NCBI RefSeq assembly: GCF_947254095.1
Contig: NZ_CAMYBV010000014.1
Coordinates: 1 to 55,124 of the forward strand
Origin: an uncultured Mobiluncus sp.
GTDB lineage: Bacteria > Actinomycetota > Actinomycetes > Actinomycetales > Actinomycetaceae
Direction of reading: 5' to 3'
DNA length: 55,124 nucleotides
Shown: in pieces, positions 26,156 through 33,724 of the stretch
Layout: each line of letters starts with the position of its first letter
Numbering within the stretch: the stretch's first letter is position 1
Translations under genes and position numbers: made by a program
The notes under the pieces: model-generated
Told to the model about the DNA's origin: nothing
The model's input: only the letters and a program-made list of their open reading frames with translations
Database searches by the model: none

Positions 26156-27310
26156 TTATCCAAACACGGTCACTGGGATAGACAGTTTAGCTAACATGGA
26201 ACGTACCCAGTCAGCATCGGTCTTAGTGCAGTTACCAAATATGTCTGAGCCACAGAAAAGCAAAGTAGCTTTACCGTCAGACGCAATCTGCAACAGACCT
26301 GTATTAACCCAGCCATCACGCATCAATGAATAATTATCAAAACCTACTGAACCCTCAGCAGTATGCGGAAGGTCTAGGGTAAACCCAGTTAACGAGTCAA
26401 CACCTTTTACGAACAGGTCAGAATTGGAGAAAATTCCGCCCTCTTTCATGGACAGTACTTGAGATTCTTCAAAGTGTTGCGGCGAACCTACTGTAACGAA
26501 CGAATCCACCTTGGAAAGCGGTTCTTTGAAAGACGCGTCTTTCAAAGTCGAGTTATAAAGCAGGACAGGCTTACCCGAAACAGCGGTCGCTTCCATCAAA
26601 CTCGCCAAATCATTACCCTTAACCAGGTAAGAACTGGTAAAACCTTGCGGATAGGCGTGCTTAGCCACGTACAAAGCGGTCTGATACCGAGTCAGACCCT
26701 TCAAAGGAATCGCTGAAAGGGCTTGCACCGACTTGTAATTGCAGGCAGCACCCACGCAATACAGGTTAATAGCTGAACTGGTATACGAATTAGCTGGGAT
26801 AGTACCATCAGAATTCATCTGGATAATCGGGCTACCCTTGATGTTCGCCTGGGTAAGCATAGTATCTACCGCAGCAGACGTAAGATACACATCCCCAGTA
26901 GGTTGCTTACCGTGATAGATAGCATCGTTTACACTAACAGTGTCCGCAGCTACCTGACCCGTAACCTTGGCTGCCGAAAATTTGGCAGTCTTTGGAGATG
27001 TCGCAATCACCTGCCGCAATGGCTCGACTTGCTGCCACTGAGGATTCTTAGAATCCACTATCAGCTTGACGCCATCTTGAAAACTACCTACCGCAGCTGA
27101 CTTAGCTACCTCCGAACGGTCAACTAAGTAAACTTTGGAATATCCTGGCATTATCGAGTGAGCCACATCAAAAGTGTCACTGCCTAAATGCTTAACGGTA
27201 GCAGTACCCCGTGGGGTATCCGTGGTGTTAGCTAGCGCAGGAGACGCCCCCGCTAAACCAGCTAACGACAACAATAACGTAGCCGAAGCCACGTACTTTA
27301 AATAACTCAT
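26156..27310 (-). CDS. Secreted protein with diverged CWB2-like repeats
   Basis: A 384-residue exported protein with a signal peptide (MSYLKYVASATLLLSLAGLA...SPALA). It resembles the cell wall-binding repeat 2 proteins encoded next door: GLTRYQTALYVAKHAYPQGF, SSYLVKGNDLASLMEATAVS and an LYCVGAACNY segment nearly shared with the neighbour (VCIGAACNY). The C-terminal part has no domain I recognise. ATG 27310 is chosen for the AGGAGT 6 bases upstream; the longer frame has no ribosome-binding site. Probably surface-bound, co-transcribed with the following gene. GC content is visibly lower than in the core genes. Confidence 0.7.
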   Translation of the reverse strand: MSYLKYVASATLLLSLAGLAGASPALANTTDTPRGTATVKHLGSDTFDVAHSIMPGYSKVYLVDRSEVAKSAAVGSFQDGVKLIVDSKNPQWQQVEPLRQVIATSPKTAKFSAAKVTGQVAADTVSVNDAIYHGKQPTGDVYLTSAAVDTMLTQANIKGSPIIQMNSDGTIPANSYTSSAINLYCVGAACNYKSVQALSAIPLKGLTRYQTALYVAKHAYPQGFTSSYLVKGNDLASLMEATAVSGKPVLLYNSTLKDASFKEPLSKVDSFVTVGSPQHFEESQVLSMKEGGIFSNSDLFVKGVDSLTGFTLDLPHTAEGSVGFDNYSLMRDGWVNTGLLQIASDGKATLLFCGSDIFGNCTKTDADWVRSMLAKLSIPVTVFG

Positions 27311-27363
27311 ACATTTACTCCTATCTTGAACACTGTGATGAGCAAACAAGTAAAAAAGCAAAT

Positions 27364-27405
27364 AAAACTCCCCTATCAACCCGAATAGGGAGATAGGGGA
27401 GTTTT
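27364..27405 (-). terminator. Strong terminator after the 603-residue CWB2 gene
   Basis: A perfect 14-base stem, AAAACTCCCCTATC / GATAGGGGAGTTTT, with a 14-base loop that itself holds a small hairpin. On the minus strand it is followed by further T-rich sequence, about 14 bases after the stop. It separates this gene from the next two. Confidence 0.85.
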
Positions 27406-27418
27406 ACGGTATGAAATT

Positions 27419-29230
27419 TTAGTGGTAAACGGTCACGCGAGTCATATCCAAAGAACCGCAAGAAATCATTACATCACCCTCTCCGACCATAACCCCGTTA
27501 GTATCAGGACGGAACCATGGACCATGTGTAGCAACAGCGGAAGCACCGCATGCAAAAGACTTACCCGAACGACCGGCTTTCTCTACCCAAGCCCAATGCC
27601 CTTTAGAAGAATTCAAAAATTGATAAGCGACAACATCTGCTATATCTTTAATGCTGGCAATATATTCTTGTTTACCTGTAATAGTAGTGAAATTACCCGC
27701 AGACGTACTCATAGAAGCTATGATACCTTCATAAACACCCGAACCTCTATAAGAGGGCATGATTTGAGTAATAGTTTCTTTAGAAAGACCTGAGAAATGA
27801 TGAATACAATTATAAGAACCCTGTCCCAAATCTCGACATCCCTGCTCATCACGAGGCATACCCGAAGCCCATTCCCGATACTGAGCAATAAGCTCAGGGT
27901 TACGGTCAAGGTTCAAACGATACTCAGGTAAACGTCTCTGAATAGCATTCTCCAAAGCTACTTCAAACTCATCAATATGCGCCTGAATGTACAAGGCACT
28001 CTGTTGAGGTGTCATACCACACAACTCACCTTGACAATTGTCGTTGGTCTTAGTGCCGTTATCATCTTGAAATTTCCAGTTCTTGTTGAAAATGACTGTA
28101 GCTACCCTATAGTCATCACTAGAAACAAGGTTCGTGCCAAATAGGATAATCCCTTTACTTTGGAAAAAGTCAACCACAGCATTGTCCTGAATATCACGAG
28201 GAGCACCGTAAAACGCTGCTACGCTAGCCCAATCATAGACTTCCGTGTATTCATTGAAATTCCAGCCCTGGAATGCTCCAGTACCGGCGAAAAGCGGGTT
28301 GATTTTGCCTGCCCAAGGTAAGCCGAGACCGTTGGTAGGTTTGGGTTGAGGTTTTAGGGTAAGGACGTTATCGGGTAACGCTCCAGGTCCGCCTAGGAAA
28401 GTGACGTGGGCGAGGTTCAAAGCGTTGATACGGTCATTACCATGCCCAGAGGGGTGTACCAAAAGAATCGGGGCGTCAGTCAAAGTGCCGCCGACCACGG
28501 CGTCAATAAAGTTATCCGAACGCCCCACATACGCCCTTGTGAAACCGTTAGGGAAAGCCCGCTTCGCTAACAGTTCAGCCGTCTCGAAACGGTCTTTACC
28601 CTGCACACGTTCCTTAGCAGACACATAGTTACAGGCTGCACCGATACAAACCCGTGCCATGTCAGCGGGAAGACCCGCCACGCTAGGGACACGCCCGTCA
28701 GGGTAAGCCAAAACGATTGGCGCATCAGTCAAAGCGCCGGAAGCAACCGCGTCTACCCCATCAGGGGCAGCCACATACAAGTGATACAACGACTTACCAT
28801 TGAAAGCCCGTCCGGCAATCAAAGCCGAAGTTTCCTGACGGTCTTTCCCGCCCATAACCCACGCCTGGGCGCCTGGAGTCTTATAAGCATTGATAGTAGA
28901 AGCCGGAAAGGCTTTGCCCAAGAAAATGATTTCTTTAGGGGAATACCCCTGGAGGGCTTGCATGGTGCGGGGGTTTACCTGACCGAGAGGGGACAACAAG
29001 ACCGGACCATCGGTAAGCTGACCCGCCACCAAAGCATCTACAGGCAAGTCACCACGGGCGATATAAACCGTGTCCTGATGACCCGTAAAAGTACGAGCCG
29101 CTATCTGCACCGCCGTATCATAACGGTCGATACCGCCGATGCGATCCGTCTTCGGGGCGGCTTGCGCCAACCCCACACCCGTACCCGCCAAAGCCAGACA
29201 AGATACTACTGCGACAAATTTACGATTCAT
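27419..29230 (-). CDS. Surface protein: N-terminal CWB2 repeats plus unknown C-terminal domain
   Basis: A 603-residue secreted protein. After a signal peptide (cleavage near AQA-AP), residues 30-310 hold three cell wall-binding repeat 2 units: RIGGIDRYDTAVQIAARTF, MGGKDRQETSALIAGRAF and VQGKDRFETAELLAKRAF, each followed by VDALVAG/IDAVVGG and LTDAPILL elements. These bind anionic wall polymers. Residues 315-603 form a separate domain I cannot assign; NSSKGHWAWVEKAG and three Cys pairs are visible, and the NS-x-GHW motif weakly recalls CAP/SCP domains. ATG 29230 with AGAAAG upstream. Confidence 0.8.
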   Translation of the reverse strand: MNRKFVAVVSCLALAGTGVGLAQAAPKTDRIGGIDRYDTAVQIAARTFTGHQDTVYIARGDLPVDALVAGQLTDGPVLLSPLGQVNPRTMQALQGYSPKEIIFLGKAFPASTINAYKTPGAQAWVMGGKDRQETSALIAGRAFNGKSLYHLYVAAPDGVDAVASGALTDAPIVLAYPDGRVPSVAGLPADMARVCIGAACNYVSAKERVQGKDRFETAELLAKRAFPNGFTRAYVGRSDNFIDAVVGGTLTDAPILLVHPSGHGNDRINALNLAHVTFLGGPGALPDNVLTLKPQPKPTNGLGLPWAGKINPLFAGTGAFQGWNFNEYTEVYDWASVAAFYGAPRDIQDNAVVDFFQSKGIILFGTNLVSSDDYRVATVIFNKNWKFQDDNGTKTNDNCQGELCGMTPQQSALYIQAHIDEFEVALENAIQRRLPEYRLNLDRNPELIAQYREWASGMPRDEQGCRDLGQGSYNCIHHFSGLSKETITQIMPSYRGSGVYEGIIASMSTSAGNFTTITGKQEYIASIKDIADVVAYQFLNSSKGHWAWVEKAGRSGKSFACGASAVATHGPWFRPDTNGVMVGEGDVMISCGSLDMTRVTVYH

Positions 29231-29555
29231 GAAAGTGGGCTTTCTACTTGGATTGTATGCAAAGGTGCCTCAACTACACCGACAAGGAAACCTTCGATAT
29301 CGGGTCCATTCTCTCACGTACACCGGCGTTTTAGGCCGTTACGGCAATAAAACATGGGGGCGATGCCCCCCGCTGCCAGGGCTTGCTGCGCTTTCTCCCG
29401 ATTCGGGGTTCGCCATCCCCTGTCGGGCTTCGTCTCCCGCCTCACGCTTGTGCCCTGCTGAGCACCGAAAGGCTCACTGGCTAAATGTCCACAAGATGCG
29501 AGAAAGCTCAAATTCAGAGACAGCGTCGGTGATATCGAATGGCACCTCATGAAAC

Positions 29556-29670
29556 CGGCAAAACGACCAGCGCTATCTCGGCAAAGTACTGGGTAACAGC
29601 TCGGCAAAACGACCGATAAGTTTCCGGCAAAACGACCGATAGGTTCTCGGCAAAACGACTAATAGGCTGA
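29556..29670. repeat. Five tandem 23-base repeats
   Basis: Five exactly 23-base units in register, each starting CGGCAAA, at 29556, 29579, 29602, 29625 and 29648. Four share CGGCAAAACGAC; units 3 and 4 also share CGATAAG/CGATAGG; unit 2 is most diverged. The array ends 12 bases before the ATG of a short gene stub, which suggests operator or iteron-like binding sites. Confidence 0.85.
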
Positions 29671-29682
29671 TAAAACCCCGGT

Positions 29683-29781
29683 ATGCTCACGAAAATTTCT
29701 GACGCTCCCGAGGACTATCTACCCCGGTATCGCCGCTGCCCTGACGGCATCGTGATCGTCCCCCTCGCCTTGCTGGGGTAA
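29683..29781 (+). pseudogene. Stub resembling the N-terminus of a DUF4143 AAA ATPase
   Basis: A 32-codon frame beginning MLTKISDAPEDYLPRYRR. Proteins of the DUF4143/COG1373 ATPase family commonly start with a 'YLPR' segment before the P-loop. Here the frame leaves that pattern after about 17 residues and stops, so at most the first exon-like fragment of such a gene remains. Identification rests on a short match and is tentative. Confidence 0.3.
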
Positions 29782-29820
29782 CGCTAAGCTACCTGCATAC
29801 AAGTACGAATGATTAACCGC

Positions 29821-29977
29821 CGGGGTTCGCTCCGCTCACACCCTGTCGGGGTATTCGCAATCGCTACGCGATTGCATGCCCCTTAGCCGGGGCTTTCTGT
29901 ACTCTCGTCGGGGTTCGCTCCGCTCACACCCTGTCGGGGTATTCGCAATCGCTGCGCGATTGCATGCCCCTTAGCCG
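29821..29977. repeat. Two 69-base direct repeats, each with a hairpin
   Basis: Copies at 29821-29889 and 29909-29977 differ at one base. Each contains GCAATCGC-TRC-GCGATTGC, a perfect 8-base stem with a 3-base loop, flanked by GGGG...CCCC that can extend it. The single difference lies in the loop, so the stem is conserved. Confidence 0.9.
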
Positions 29978-29993
29978 AAGCGGCAAATACCTT

Positions 29994-30118
29994 CCGGTTT
30001 TGTTTTGCCGCGGACTGCGTCCGCGGCTACGTTGCGCGGCCCAGCTCACTTACGCAAGCAAGCTTGCGACGCGGCTGTGTCGCGCAACTAGCCCGCTTCG
30101 CGGGCAAAACAAAACCGG
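29994..30118. repeat. Nested palindromes bounded by a 16-base inverted repeat
   Basis: CCGGTTTTGTTTTGCC (29994-30009) is exactly complementary to 30103-30118. Inside are CCGCGGAC-TGC-GTCCGCGG (30008-30026), CGCAAGC-AA-GCTTGCG (30053-30068) within a 7-base TTGCGCG/CGCGCAA arm pair, and GCCCGC-TTC-GCGGGC (30091-30105). The right boundary is also the T-tract of the tRNA terminator. Confidence 0.8.
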
Positions 30119-30140
30119 TCAAGGTGCTTACCTTGACCGG
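30106..30140 (-). terminator. tRNA-Pro terminator
   Basis: On the minus strand CCGGTCAAGG, a 6-base loop and CCTTGACCGG form a perfect 10-base stem followed by TTTTGTTTTG, two bases after the tRNA 3' end. Confidence 0.85.
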
Positions 30141-30142
30141 AG

Positions 30143-30216
30143 TCGGGGTGGCGGGATTTGAACCCGCGGCCTCTTCGTCCCGAACGAAGCACGCTACCAA
30201 GCTGCGCCACACCCCG
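30143..30216 (-). tRNA. tRNA-Pro (anticodon CGG)
   Basis: A 74-nucleotide cloverleaf read on the minus strand. The acceptor stem is CGGGGTG/CACCCCG with discriminator A; the D-arm contains GGCGCAGCTTGGTAGC; the anticodon stem CTTCG/CGAAG encloses TTCGGGA, giving anticodon CGG (30180-30182) with G37, as required for proline tRNAs; the T-arm contains GGTTCAAATCC. The CCA end is not encoded. It reads CCG codons. Confidence 0.95.
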
Positions 30217-30382
30217 TGCGTTTTGCAACCCCTCAATTATACAGATGAACCGAAATATCAGAAATCGCGACCGGTCCGAAAATCCGCGTCGCGCCATGAG
30301 TCCCACCAGAAACTGCCATGCACTGGCAAGCATCGCCCAGGTGGCGCAGTCGCCCCTAGAGTGCCACGTTCGCGGCTTTCGA

Positions 30383-30397
30383 TACAATCGACCCGTG
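30383..30397 (+). promoter_or_regulatory. -10 box giving a leaderless phosphatase mRNA
   Basis: TACAAT (30383-30388) is 6 bases before the GTG start at 30395, with no Shine-Dalgarno between. Transcription would begin at or next to the start codon. Confidence 0.5.
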
Positions 30398-30943
30398 AAT
30401 ATCCTCGTCGTTTGTACCGGCAACATCTGTCGCTCCCCGATGGCTGAAATCGTCCTGCGCGAAACCGCCGCCAGAGAAGGGCTTGACCTGCGCGTATATT
30501 CAGCAGGAACCTCAGACGAAGAGCACGGTCACGGTCTGGACCGGCGTGCGGCAAAAGTCCTTCGCGAAGCCGGCTATACCCTGCCCACCAGCCACTTCGC
30601 CCACCGCGCCACCCCTGCGGAACTACGCGAGGCCGACCTTGTGCTAGCAATGACCACAGGTCACGCCCGCATTCTGCGGCGCATGATGGTCTCCGCCGGG
30701 GTCAGCGCCGACAAACTGCACCTGTGGCGGGAGTTCGACGGCACCGTGCCTTTCGGCTCCATCAGCGATTATCTGCAAACGTCGCCAGGGTATTCCGACC
30801 AGTATTCTTCCGGAGGTCACGCGGACGTGCCCGACCCCTGGTATGGCAACCAGGACGGGTTCTATCGCACTTTGGCGGTCGTGGAGTCCGGTGTTCAGGG
30901 CCTGTTGCGTTGGCACAAGGCCGGAGGGGCAGAAGCTCGGTAG
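30395..30943 (+). CDS. Low-molecular-weight protein tyrosine phosphatase
   Basis: A 182-residue cytoplasmic phosphatase of the LMW-PTP/arsenate reductase fold. The N-terminus is the phosphate-binding loop C7-TGNIC-R13-S14, and the general acid is D147 in PDPWYG. The GTG at 30395 is the only start that places the loop at the correct distance from the N-terminus; the open frame further upstream crosses the tRNA and is not coding. In actinobacteria such enzymes act on tyrosine-phosphorylated proteins, often in envelope polysaccharide synthesis, but no kinase gene is adjacent. Confidence 0.92.
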   Translation: MNILVVCTGNICRSPMAEIVLRETAAREGLDLRVYSAGTSDEEHGHGLDRRAAKVLREAGYTLPTSHFAHRATPAELREADLVLAMTTGHARILRRMMVSAGVSADKLHLWREFDGTVPFGSISDYLQTSPGYSDQYSSGGHADVPDPWYGNQDGFYRTLAVVESGVQGLLRWHKAGGAEAR

Positions 30944-30952
30944 GGCTCGGCT

Positions 30953-31141
30953 TGCCGGTCTCACGCTGTTACGGAAACGCTCTTTTGAGCTAACGGCGGA
31001 TGCCGTTAGCTCAATGCGTGTTTTCTGTTTGGTGTTCGACCGGCGCAATGTCCACTGGACATTGCTTTTATGCCGGTCTCACGCTGTTACGGAAACGCTC
31101 TTTTGGGTTGAGGGTTCCACCCTCAACCCAATGCGTTTCCG
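30953..31141. repeat. Repeated hairpin module with covarying stems
   Basis: A 35-base sequence (TGCCGGTCTCACGCTGTTAC...) is repeated exactly at 30953-30987 and 31071-31105. Each copy runs into a 13-base hairpin: TTGAGCTAACGGC / GCCGTTAGCTCAA with loop GGAT, and TTGGGTTGAGGGT / ACCCTCAACCCAA with loop TCC. The stems differ at five positions, all compensated on the other arm. The second copy overlaps the last codons of the SPFH gene. Confidence 0.85.
31046..31069 (+). terminator. Terminator-like hairpin between the modules
   Basis: CAATGTCC-ACT-GGACATTG followed by CTTTT, inside a further GACCGGC (31038-31044)/GCCGGTC (31072-31078) stem. It probably ends the phosphatase transcript. Confidence 0.6.
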
Positions 31142-32373
31142 CAATTTGCACAAAACTTTGGTTTCGGGTCGGGGAGTTTTGCCCCGCAGTTCGAGCAAAA
31201 GCCTCCGGCGCCCCCAGCCGGGGCCGCCGGCTGCGGTTTACCGCAGTTAGAACAGAACTTGCCGGTGTTTTGCGTCCCACAATCGCAAGCCCAAGCCGCG
31301 CCGGCCGCACCCGCAGCACCCGCCGCCCCGGCCTGCTGAGCCTGCTGCGCCGCCTGCTGCTGCGCCGCCTGCTGCTGCTGCATCTGCGCCTGGTTCGAAG
31401 CGGAAGCCGCCCCCATGAAACCGCCGCCGGCCTGCATTCCCAAGCCGACACCCATCATGGCCATACCCGCGCCCGCCGGATTCGACCCGGCGTTCTCGAT
31501 ACCGCGCGCCACGGAGCCTTGCACAAACCCCTCGCGAATCGTGGGATCTTGGAGCATCGCGCCCTGATTGCGCATATCAATCATCTTGCGCGACTGTTCG
31601 TCGTAAGAAATCGAAGCAATACCAACGGCCTGAACCTCGATACCGCGCTGTTGCAGCCACTCGGCGTCCAAAGCGTCGCGCATATACTTCGACAGCTCGC
31701 TCATCTTGGAGGTGACCTGGGAAATGCGGATTCCGTCCACGCTCATCTGGTTGATGGAAACCTGCAACGCCTCCAGGAACTCGTTTTGGTACTGTTCCTT
31801 GATGTCGTCGATGTGTACGAGCGTGGCATCACGCGGAATTGCCTCGGCATAGAACTTCAGCGGGTCGACGATACGAATGGAATAGGTGCCGTGTGCGCGC
31901 AGGAACAGCTCGGCGTTATAGAAGTTGTCAAAGTATTGCACCGGGTTAGGAGTGCCGAACTTGATGCCCTTAATCTCTTGCAGATTGACGTAAAAGGCCT
32001 GTTGTGCCCCGGAAGGAGTGCCGCCGAACTTGAAACGATTCCACGTCTCTTTCAGCGCATCGCCCAAGCTCCCGGTAAACAGCGACGGCGCCGAACCGGA
32101 ATTAAACGTGTACGCGCCCGGCTCGGTGGAAAAGTCCACAATCTTGCCCGAATCAGTAACCAGCAAGGCTTGACGGTCATAAACCAGCAGCTTAGAGCCG
32201 TCAGTGATGATGTCCTCGGAGCCGCGCTTGTTAGACCCGCGCCCGCCTTGGCGCATCTGGACGCCCTTGGTAAAGACGATACCTTCCCCCATGTCTTGAG
32301 CGGCGATGGCATCCACCCACTGATCCGCAAGTGTTCCGCCGATAGCGCCTGCTGCCGCCTGAATCAAGCCCAT
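31123..32373 (-). CDS. SPFH/band-7 protein with C-terminal zinc ribbons (YdjI-like)
   Basis: A 416-residue cytoplasmic SPFH-domain protein of the YdjI ('virion core protein'-like) family. The N-terminus MGLIQAAAGAIGGTLADQWV and segments VYDRQALLVTDSGKIVDF and YNAELFLRAHGTYSIRIVDP are family landmarks. A Gln/Ala-rich coiled stretch (about 320-350) leads to a zinc-ribbon tail with CDCG, FCSNCG, FCSNCG and FCANCG. In Bacillus the relative acts with membrane-stress proteins (PspA-type). The ATG has AGGAGG 5 bases upstream. It is divergent from the DUF4428 gene and probably co-regulated with it. Confidence 0.88.
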   Translation of the reverse strand: MGLIQAAAGAIGGTLADQWVDAIAAQDMGEGIVFTKGVQMRQGGRGSNKRGSEDIITDGSKLLVYDRQALLVTDSGKIVDFSTEPGAYTFNSGSAPSLFTGSLGDALKETWNRFKFGGTPSGAQQAFYVNLQEIKGIKFGTPNPVQYFDNFYNAELFLRAHGTYSIRIVDPLKFYAEAIPRDATLVHIDDIKEQYQNEFLEALQVSINQMSVDGIRISQVTSKMSELSKYMRDALDAEWLQQRGIEVQAVGIASISYDEQSRKMIDMRNQGAMLQDPTIREGFVQGSVARGIENAGSNPAGAGMAMMGVGLGMQAGGGFMGAASASNQAQMQQQQAAQQQAAQQAQQAGAAGAAGAAGAAWACDCGTQNTGKFCSNCGKPQPAAPAGGAGGFCSNCGAKLPDPKPKFCANCGNALG

Positions 32374-32474
32374 GTTTTCCTCCTAATGTCGGTGTTTTCA
32401 ACAGTCCGCTCAGGTCGCCTCGCTGACAACCCGGCTGATTCGTCTCCAGCTTTCACTAAAAATCTAGACGATTT

Positions 32475-32586
32475 AACACCCAAAAGGGTGAAAACTCAGC
32501 CGGTTTCGTGTCGACCGGGCATTTTTCAGGAGGGGTCTGAGCGGTCACAAGGGCGGTGCGTCCGGGTTTTCACCCATTTGGGTGTT
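32475..32586. promoter_or_regulatory. Twin operator-like palindromes between divergent SPFH and DUF4428 genes
   Basis: AACACCCAAAAGGGTGAAAAC (first 20 bases from 32475) recurs as its inverted complement at 32566-32586 with one mismatch in the centre. Each site is itself a dyad, CACCC-N4-GGGTG (32477-32490 and 32571-32584), and the two face opposite genes symmetrically. Likely binding sites for one regulator controlling both promoters. Confidence 0.65.
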
Positions 32587-32659
32587 CGTTTTGGGCGGTG
32601 GCGCTGAAAACATAGGGGTGGAGAATCCCGCAGTGGGAGTCAATACCAAGGAGGAAATC

Positions 32660-33724
32660 ATGGGTTTATTTGATGCGAAAGAATGCGCGCTGTGTTCTCA
32701 AAAGGCCGGAATGCTCACCAAACAAAAGCTACAAGACGGCTTCCTGTGCGGGGATTGCAAGAAAAAACTATCCGACCTGTCCTCGGGGTGGAAGCAACGC
32801 ACTGTTGCGGACGTGAACGAACACCTGGCGTTACGCGAGGCAAACAAAGAACGTGCCGCCCAGTTCCAAGTCACCCGCTCGATTGGGACCGGCGGTTGCC
32901 TGGAACTTGACGACACCCACGGCTGGTTCCGGTTTAAGATTGGGCGCGACTACCAGCAGGGCAACGCCCAAGTATTTGCCTTTAACGAACTGGGTAATTT
33001 CTATGCGGAAATTCATTACGATTCTTTCGCGGACGATGAGGACAACGACGGTATCCCCGACCAGTATGATCGCGATTCTCGGGGTTCGCTCCGCAGCGGC
33101 ATGGGAATGATGGGGACGATGGGTGGCGAACTGAACTCCCAATCAGCCAATATGTTCGTCAACGGTTCGGGAATGGCTCAGTATTTCCGTTCCATCGGCG
33201 ATCAAATGAACGATGCGGGAATGCCTTCCGAAGTCACGGACATCACCATGGTGGTGGGCACCACCAACCGGTTCTGGCCCGAAGTACGGTTGCGCGGTTC
33301 GTTCTTTGGGGTGGGTAACGATATGCAAAAGTTGCAAGAAGCTCAGCAGACTATTCAGGCCCTCGCCCAGCTCCGCGCCGGTGCTGGCGGCATGGGGGCT
33401 CCGATGGGCCAGCCGATTGGGACGATGCAGCCGGGTATGCAGCCGGGCATGATGGGTCAGCCGGGCATGGCTCCTATGGCTGGGGGCATGATGGCCGGGG
33501 GCATGGGTATGCCCCAACCAGGTATGGCGCAGCCGGGTATGCAGCCCGGGATGCCTGGCGCTATGCCGATGCCCCAGCCCCAGATGGGGGCAGTTCCCCC
33601 GCAGGGCATGGGTGCCCAGATGGGCGGGGCACCAGCTCAGGGCGCACACCCGACAAACTGCCCCGCCTGTAATGCCCCGGTAGACGGGCAATTCTGCGGC
33701 AGTTGTGGCACCAAAGTTTATTGA
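32660..33724 (+). CDS. DUF4428 zinc-ribbon protein with Met/Gly/Pro-rich linker
   Basis: A 354-residue protein. Residues 1-40 form a DUF4428 zinc ribbon (C9-x2-C12, C30-x2-C33), followed by a PH-like core (TGGCLELDDTHGWFRFKIG, MVVGTTNRFWPEVRL). A Met/Gly/Pro/Gln linker with repeated QPGM units (about 250-330) leads to a second zinc ribbon (CPAC...FCGSCG). An acidic insert at 124-139 (DDEDNDGIPDQYDRD) looks like a calcium-binding TSP3-type motif. The ATG at 32660 has AAGGAGG 5-6 bases upstream. The divergent SPFH partner and shared zinc-ribbon tails suggest a common complex at membranes; the role is not established. Confidence 0.8.
   Translation: MGLFDAKECALCSQKAGMLTKQKLQDGFLCGDCKKKLSDLSSGWKQRTVADVNEHLALREANKERAAQFQVTRSIGTGGCLELDDTHGWFRFKIGRDYQQGNAQVFAFNELGNFYAEIHYDSFADDEDNDGIPDQYDRDSRGSLRSGMGMMGTMGGELNSQSANMFVNGSGMAQYFRSIGDQMNDAGMPSEVTDITMVVGTTNRFWPEVRLRGSFFGVGNDMQKLQEAQQTIQALAQLRAGAGGMGAPMGQPIGTMQPGMQPGMMGQPGMAPMAGGMMAGGMGMPQPGMAQPGMQPGMPGAMPMPQPQMGAVPPQGMGAQMGGAPAQGAHPTNCPACNAPVDGQFCGSCGTKVY

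Larger units (their letters stand above)
29231..30142. other. Non-coding, repeat-rich region
   Basis: About 900 bases with no intact gene. It contains a GGGGGC-GAT-GCCCCC hairpin (29356-29370), a degenerate copy of the GGGGTTCGC repeat (about 29402-29425), five 23-base tandem repeats, a truncated gene stub, two 69-base direct repeats and a nested palindromic structure ending at the tRNA terminator. Short frames crossing it have no protein-like composition. Confidence 0.7.

Noticed and set aside
29821..29977. Direct repeats as a CRISPR array
   Set aside because: Only two copies, 69 bases each with a 19-base gap, and no cas genes; they are hairpin repeats, not CRISPR.
30158..30394. N-terminal extension of the tyrosine phosphatase frame
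   Set aside because: It would run through the tRNA and its flank; the phosphate loop must be at the N-terminus, so GTG 30395 is the start.
31000..32607. Plus-strand 535-codon frame opposite the SPFH gene
   Set aside because: It is the antisense shadow of a well-conserved SPFH protein.
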